Part shown: positions 6,343 through 9,609 of the stretch, in pieces | How the letters are laid out: the number at the start of each line of letters is the position of its first letter | How positions within the stretch are numbered: position 1 is the stretch's first letter | From: Campylobacteraceae bacterium | GTDB lineage: Bacteria; Campylobacterota; Campylobacteria; Campylobacterales; Sulfurovaceae | Length of the DNA stretch: 9,609 nt | Direction: 5' to 3' | Assembly: GCA_027056615.1 (NCBI GenBank) | Contig: JALUKJ010000251.1 | Span: 1 to 9,609 of the forward strand | Notes under the pieces: generated by a model | Seen by the model: the letters and a program-made list of their open reading frames with translations, nothing else | The model's database searches: none | Told to the model about the DNA's origin: nothing | Made by a program: the position numbers and the translations under genes

Positions 6343-6708
6343 ATGAAAATAAGAATTTATTATGAAGACACCGACGCTGGTGGAATAGTCTACCATACAA
6401 ACTACATAAAATACTGTGAAAGAGCAAGGTCAGAGATATTTTTTGCTAAAGGTAAAATACCTACAGATGGTGACAATAGTGGTTTTGTAGTACGTCATAT
6501 TGATGCAAACTTTTTAGGTATGGCAAAACTTGGTGATATGTTGGAGGTAGAGAGTGAAGTTGTTAAACAAAGAAGTGCTTCTATAGTTTTAAAGCAAACT
6601 GTCTTAAAAGACAATCAAAAAATTTTTGAGATGAACATTACACTTGTTTTTATTCGTGATGGTCGACCAAAAAGCATTCCTGAACACTTACAACGGCTAT
6701 TTGATTAA
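6343..6708 (+). CDS. ybgC: acyl-CoA thioesterase YbgC (hotdog fold)
   Basis: This 121-residue protein belongs to the 4-hydroxybenzoyl-CoA thioesterase-like hotdog family. It opens MKIRIYYEDTDAGGIVYHTN, matching the active-site segment of E. coli YbgC. D11 corresponds to the catalytic aspartate and H18 lies in the conserved YH(A/T)xY. It hydrolyses acyl-CoA thioesters in the cytoplasm and in many proteobacteria is tied to the Tol-Pal cluster and phospholipid metabolism. The Helicobacter pylori homologue (HP0496) is a known acyl-CoA thioesterase. Here there are no tol genes around it. AGGG lies eight bases before the ATG. It is divergent from rpoD across about 160 AT-rich bases, and its own promoter is not clear. 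Confidence 0.9.
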   Translation: MKIRIYYEDTDAGGIVYHTNYIKYCERARSEIFFAKGKIPTDGDNSGFVVRHIDANFLGMAKLGDMLEVESEVVKQRSASIVLKQTVLKDNQKIFEMNITLVFIRDGRPKSIPEHLQRLFD

Positions 6709-6732
6709 ATAGGAGTAATTTTATCCTAAATA

Positions 6733-6741
6733 TGTTATACT
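6733..6741 (+). promoter_or_regulatory. extended -10 for the HAD phosphatase gene
   Basis: TG-T-TATACT is a good extended -10. Transcription would start near 6748, only about 17 bases before the TTG start at 6765. This suggests the HAD/oxidoreductase pair has its own promoter separate from ybgC. Confidence 0.55.
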
Positions 6742-6757
6742 CAAAATAAAAATAGGT

Positions 6758-6781
6758 ATGACTATTGAAACTAAACAATAA
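6758..6781 (+). other. seven-codon mini-ORF overlapping the HAD start
   Basis: An ATG at 6758 opens MTIETKQ and stops at TAA (6779-6781), in a different frame from the HAD gene whose TTG start (6765) lies inside it. Both would compete for the same weak AGG. It may lower translation of the HAD gene or be chance. Confidence 0.3.
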
Positions 6782-7439
6782 AAAACTACTCATATTTGAT
6801 TTAGATGGAACACTTATAGATAGTTCAGGCGATTTGGCTTTGGCTGTAAACCATACACTTAAGACTCTTAATCTTCCAACTTTTACCCTAGATACTATTC
6901 ACCATTGGGTAGGAAATGGGGCTGAGACATTGGTTAAACGTGCATTGTCAGGTTCTGCAACTATTGACACTACTTTAGAAGAGAACTATTGGCGAGAAGC
7001 ACTTAAAATATTTTTAGACTTCTACTCTAAAAACTTAGCTATAGAAACAGTTACTTACCCCAATGTACCAAGCACTTTAGAGACTTTGAAAAATAGAGGA
7101 TACATACTTGCTATTGTTACAAATAAACCTTACCCTTTTGTAGAGCCTATCTTAAAAAAGATTGGTTTAGATGATTTATTTGAGATTATATTAGGTGGAG
7201 ACAGTTTAGAGAAGAAAAAACCAGACCCAATGCCTCTGTTTTATGTTTGTAAAAAACTTGCTATATCACCCAATGAGAGTGTGATGATTGGTGACTCTAA
7301 AAATGATATTTTAGCCTCAAAGTCGGCTAATATGAACTCTATTGGAGTAACTTATGGCTACAATTATGGAGAGAGTATTGAGCGTTATGAACCAACTGTT
7401 GTTTATGATAAATTTGAAGATATTTTAAAGAGTCTATAA
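6765..7439 (+). CDS. gph: HAD-family phosphatase, probably phosphoglycolate phosphatase
   Basis: This 224-residue haloacid dehalogenase-superfamily hydrolase has all four motifs: I, FDLDGT with nucleophile D12 and acid/base D14; II, VTNK with T119; III, K152 in KKKPDP; IV, GDSKND (176-181) with metal-binding D177 and D181. A helical cap domain (about 20-95) marks subfamily IA. Length, cap and the VTNKP motif fit Gph, which turns 2-phosphoglycolate into glycolate. Pyrophosphatase PpaX or another sugar-phosphate phosphatase is possible. The start is TTG at 6765: a stop lies two codons upstream in frame and the next methionine comes after motif II, so no ATG could serve. AGG stands eight bases before it. 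Its stop codon shares one base with the ATG of the downstream oxidoreductase. Confidence 0.85.
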   Translation: MKLNNKKLLIFDLDGTLIDSSGDLALAVNHTLKTLNLPTFTLDTIHHWVGNGAETLVKRALSGSATIDTTLEENYWREALKIFLDFYSKNLAIETVTYPNVPSTLETLKNRGYILAIVTNKPYPFVEPILKKIGLDDLFEIILGGDSLEKKKPDPMPLFYVCKKLAISPNESVMIGDSKNDILASKSANMNSIGVTYGYNYGESIERYEPTVVYDKFEDILKSL

Positions 7440-8854
7440 TGAAAAAAGCAAAAATAGCCATTGTCGGTGGTGGTGTAGCAGGGGTTACTTCTGCCATTTA
7501 TCTTGCCAAGCTGGGGTTAGAAATTACCCTTTTTGAAAAAGAGTCCAGCTTTGTCTCTGGCCCTCCTTTTTGTCATCTTCATGCAGGAGGAAACCTATAT
7601 AGAGAGATTTCTGATGAGCAGTGTATTAAACTACTTAAACAGTCTATTGATTTTCTAAAGTTTTATCCTTTTGTAGTGGATTATAGACCAACAGTTATTG
7701 CCCTTCCAACTACAGATAAACAGACTCCAAATCAACTTTTACCACGTTTAGAGCTTTTAACCAAAGAGTATAAACAACTTATTCAAAAAGATAGTAGCAA
7801 TAAAGTATTAGGAGAGCCTAACAACTACTTTAAACTCTATTCAAGAGAAGATTTAGAGAAACTAAAGTTTGAAAAAGCTTCAAGCAAACCAAAAAGTTCC
7901 GATGAGTGGATGATAAGTGTTGCTCAAAATATAAATTTTGACAAAGTTCAATTTCCTCTTATTTTAGTACAAGAGTATGGTTTAAACCTCTTTCGTTTAG
8001 CTTCAGGTGCAACTTTAATTTTGGAAAAGATGAATAATGTAACCCTAAAAAGAACCACAGAAGTAGATAATATTCAAAAAAAACAAGAGGGTTGGTTAGT
8101 AAGCTACTATAACAAACAAGAGAACTTTGATTATATCATCAACTCAGCAGGGTTTAGAACAGGGAAAATAGATGATATGATAGGTGTTCCATGTAAACGC
8201 ATGGTAGAGTTTAAAGCTGCCTATGTGAGTCATTGGAAGAGTAAAGAGCAGACACTTTTTCCTGAGATTATTTTTCATGGTGAGCGTGGTACACCACAAG
8301 GAATGGGACAGTTTACCCCTTACCCTAATGGCTACTTTCAACTACATGGCATGACACATAACATTACCCTTTATGATGACGGTTTAGTTGCTAACACACC
8401 TTTAAGTTGTCAACCTCAACTAAAACAGAACTTTATACAAAAGATAGAAAAATCTTGGAACAAAGAGGAGATTGAAGAGCGTACTAAATCGGCTATAGAA
8501 CATTTAAGCAGATTTATTCCTAACTTTTCAGAAGCAACCGTAGGTTCAAAACCCCTCTTTGGAGCTCAGCAAATACCAGGAGATGACCCAACCTTACGTG
8601 TAGCAGAGGTCTCATTTCCAACTAAAGGTTATGCACGGTGTGAAATTGTTAAAGTGTCATCAGTAATTGATATGGTTAGGGCTATTCAAAAAGAGTTGAT
8701 AAAGCTTGGTTACCTTAATACCAATAATGAAGCTTCTATATCTTTTGATATATTAAGGGAAGAGGAGATTAGCTCTTTGGCTCAAACTCTTTGTGAACAA
8801 AGAGAGTATCCTCGCTCTTTGGGATGTAGAAATATTAAGAATGGAGGAAATTAG
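7439..8854 (+). CDS. FAD-dependent oxidoreductase, DAO family
   Basis: This 471-residue flavoprotein begins with a Rossmann FAD-binding motif, IAIVGGGVAG (GxGxxG at 10-15), followed by E33 at the end of the second strand for the ribose. A GPPFCHLHAGGNLY segment (41-54) probably lies near the flavin or substrate. IINSAGFRTG in the middle is the second FAD-contacting strand typical of DAO enzymes, which oxidise amino or hydroxy acids. The substrate cannot be told; 2-hydroxy acid oxidases such as LhgO and malate:quinone oxidoreductase are more distant comparisons. No signal peptide or membrane helix is seen. The ATG overlaps the stop of the HAD gene by one base (TAATG), so translation is coupled. 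Pairing with a Gph-like phosphatase might mean a shared role in C2/hydroxy-acid salvage, but this is conjecture. Confidence 0.8.
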   Translation: MKKAKIAIVGGGVAGVTSAIYLAKLGLEITLFEKESSFVSGPPFCHLHAGGNLYREISDEQCIKLLKQSIDFLKFYPFVVDYRPTVIALPTTDKQTPNQLLPRLELLTKEYKQLIQKDSSNKVLGEPNNYFKLYSREDLEKLKFEKASSKPKSSDEWMISVAQNINFDKVQFPLILVQEYGLNLFRLASGATLILEKMNNVTLKRTTEVDNIQKKQEGWLVSYYNKQENFDYIINSAGFRTGKIDDMIGVPCKRMVEFKAAYVSHWKSKEQTLFPEIIFHGERGTPQGMGQFTPYPNGYFQLHGMTHNITLYDDGLVANTPLSCQPQLKQNFIQKIEKSWNKEEIEERTKSAIEHLSRFIPNFSEATVGSKPLFGAQQIPGDDPTLRVAEVSFPTKGYARCEIVKVSSVIDMVRAIQKELIKLGYLNTNNEASISFDILREEEISSLAQTLCEQREYPRSLGCRNIKNGGN

Positions 8855-8862
8855 TTATTTCC
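8846..8862 (+). terminator. hairpin after the FAD oxidoreductase gene
   Basis: GGAAAT (8846-8851) pairs with ATTTCC (8857-8862) around TAGTT, with two further G-C pairs beyond one mismatch. The stem overlaps the stop codon of the oxidoreductase gene and is followed by C-rich then T-rich sequence. It is a moderate terminator candidate between two converging genes. Confidence 0.45.
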
Positions 8863-8874
8863 CCCTACTTAATT

Positions 8875-9550
8875 TTATTTTTCTTTCTTAAGTTCAGCTA
8901 ATTTATCTTCAAGTTCTTTACCTTTAGTAACTACAAAAAATATTTTTTTCTTAAGTTCTTCTCTACTTTTACTAACCTCACTTAGCTTCTCTTCAAGCTC
9001 TTTTCCTTTTGTTACTACAAACTTTAGTTTTTTATCTATCTCTTCTTTTTCTAAATTTTTCTGTTCTAATAACTTTTTATTTTTTTGTAGAGCTTTTTTT
9101 AACTCCTCTTCACTCTTTTTGTATCTATTTTTCTCTTCCACATTAAGAGAAAGTTTTTTTTGAATCTCCTCTTTTGCTTTCTGTTCCAATAAAAGCTTCT
9201 CTTTTACTCTTTTTAACGCATCTGTTTTTACTAAAAGCTTTTGGGTAACCTCTTCTTTTTCTTTTTTTAATCTATTCATAGTTTCACTACTTTCAGAAGA
9301 TATTTTTGCAAAATAGAAGCTTGTAGGTAAAGCTATTAGTAAAATAACTCCTCCAAGTAGAATTTTATTTGCTAAACCTTTTGACTTTTTGACCTCTTTT
9401 TTAGAAGTTACCTTTTTTTCTATAGGCTTCTTTTTTTCTGCTACTTTAGAGTTTTTTTGAGCCGTTACCTCGCATAAACCAACCTACAATGAGTCCAATA
9501 AACCCTGCAGCAAGTAGATAGAGTGAAATTTGTATAAGTAAGTAGTTCAT
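8875..9550 (-). pseudogene. membrane-anchored coiled-coil protein, frame broken at a 7-base homopolymer
   Basis: An ATG at 9548-9550, preceded by AAGGA, encodes the membrane segment MNYLLIQISLYLLAAGFIGL and onwards, but stops after 34 residues (TAA at 9446-9448). The next frame is open from 9483 to 8875 and reads on through a Lys-rich linker, a second hydrophobic segment (ILLGGVILLIALPTSFYFA) and a long Lys/Glu coiled coil. That frame has no ATG, GTG or TTG before 9279, so it lacks a start of its own for the membrane part. Removing one base from the run of seven (T on the plus strand, 9452-9458) joins the two into one 224-residue protein. The coiled coil holds a duplicated unit, FVVTKGKELE, 28 residues apart. 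It may be a real mutation, phase variation, transcript slippage or a sequencing error. Function is unknown. Confidence 0.7.
8893..9021 (-). repeat. internal 28-residue coiled-coil repeat, two copies
   Basis: Within the coiled-coil gene the unit FVVTKGKELE(E/D)KL(S/A)E occurs twice, its copies starting at 9021 and 8937 on the minus strand. They are 84 bases (28 residues, four heptads) apart. The copies are nearly identical in protein but differ at many third codon positions, so the duplication is not recent. Confidence 0.75.
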
Positions 9551-9555
9551 TAGTT

Positions 9556-9562
9556 TGTTCCT
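9556..9562 (-). promoter_or_regulatory. ribosome binding site for the membrane-anchored coiled-coil gene
   Basis: The minus strand reads AAGGAAC, then AAACTA-ATG with near-ideal spacing. This supports 9550 as the true start of the broken gene rather than the internal ATG at 9279. Confidence 0.6.
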
Positions 9563-9565
9563 TTT

Positions 9566-9609
9566 TTATTTTTTTCTTTTTATTGTAAATTCAATTCTTC
9601 TATCTTCTT
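9566..9609 (-). CDS. C-terminal tail of a probable OmpA/MotB-type protein (partial)
   Basis: Only the last 13 residues are in the window: EDRRIEFTIKRKK, then TAA (9566-9568). The RR(I/V)EF signature near the C-terminus is typical of OmpA-like peptidoglycan-binding domains (usually NRRVEF). The stop lies 15 bases before the start of the coiled-coil gene, so the two probably form one transcript. Another frame is also open to a stop at 9580, so the call rests on the motif alone. Confidence 0.45.
   Translation of the reverse strand, partial: EDRRIEFTIKRKK

Noticed and set aside
9446..9462. Programmed -1 frameshift at A-AAA-AAC
   Set aside because: The downstream frame is reached by +1 (or -2), not -1, so the classic slippery heptamer mechanism does not fit.

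Overview
The window is AT-rich DNA (about one third G+C by eye). The housekeeping genes (a 616-residue RpoD with a long spacer between regions 1.2 and 2, a full DnaJ, YbgC) and the promoter style (a good TATAAT-like -10 behind T-rich tracts, no clear -35) point to a Campylobacterota bacterium of the Sulfurimonas/Sulfurovum/Arcobacter kind. This placement is inference from the proteins and base composition, not from a search.

Left part (1-2570) is accessory DNA. It opens with an AT-rich stretch holding a 26-bp palindrome. Next comes the C-terminal remnant of a PD-(D/E)XK nuclease-like gene, broken by an in-frame TAG, and then a leader-like stretch. A CRISPR array follows (658-2193): 24 identical 30-bp repeats and 23 spacers of 34-38 bp, with no cas gene in the window. 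Directly after the last repeat sits a 162-bp MITE-like element (2194-2355) with perfect 13-bp terminal inverted repeats and two subterminal hairpins. It is flanked by a 9-bp duplication of the repeat's own end (GTTTGAAAC), so it inserted into the terminal repeat. Beyond it are a promoter, a short frameshifted gene remnant and a strong hairpin.

Middle part (2570-6342) is ordinary chromosome. A two-gene minus-strand unit (Dabb-family protein, then a 70-residue membrane protein) is divergent from dnaJ. dnaJ converges on rpoD over a shared hairpin terminator. rpoD uses a TTG start behind a strong Shine-Dalgarno sequence and has its own -10.

Right part (6343-9609): plus-strand ybgC (acyl-CoA thioesterase), then a Gph-like HAD phosphatase starting at TTG from its own extended -10. 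The HAD gene overlaps an FAD-dependent DAO-family oxidoreductase by one base. On the minus strand, converging on it, lies a membrane-anchored coiled-coil gene whose reading frame is broken at a seven-base homopolymer. It lies downstream of the tail of what looks like an OmpA/MotB-type gene cut by the window edge.

The most notable item is the MITE insertion at the end of the CRISPR array. The homopolymer frameshift in the coiled-coil gene comes second.
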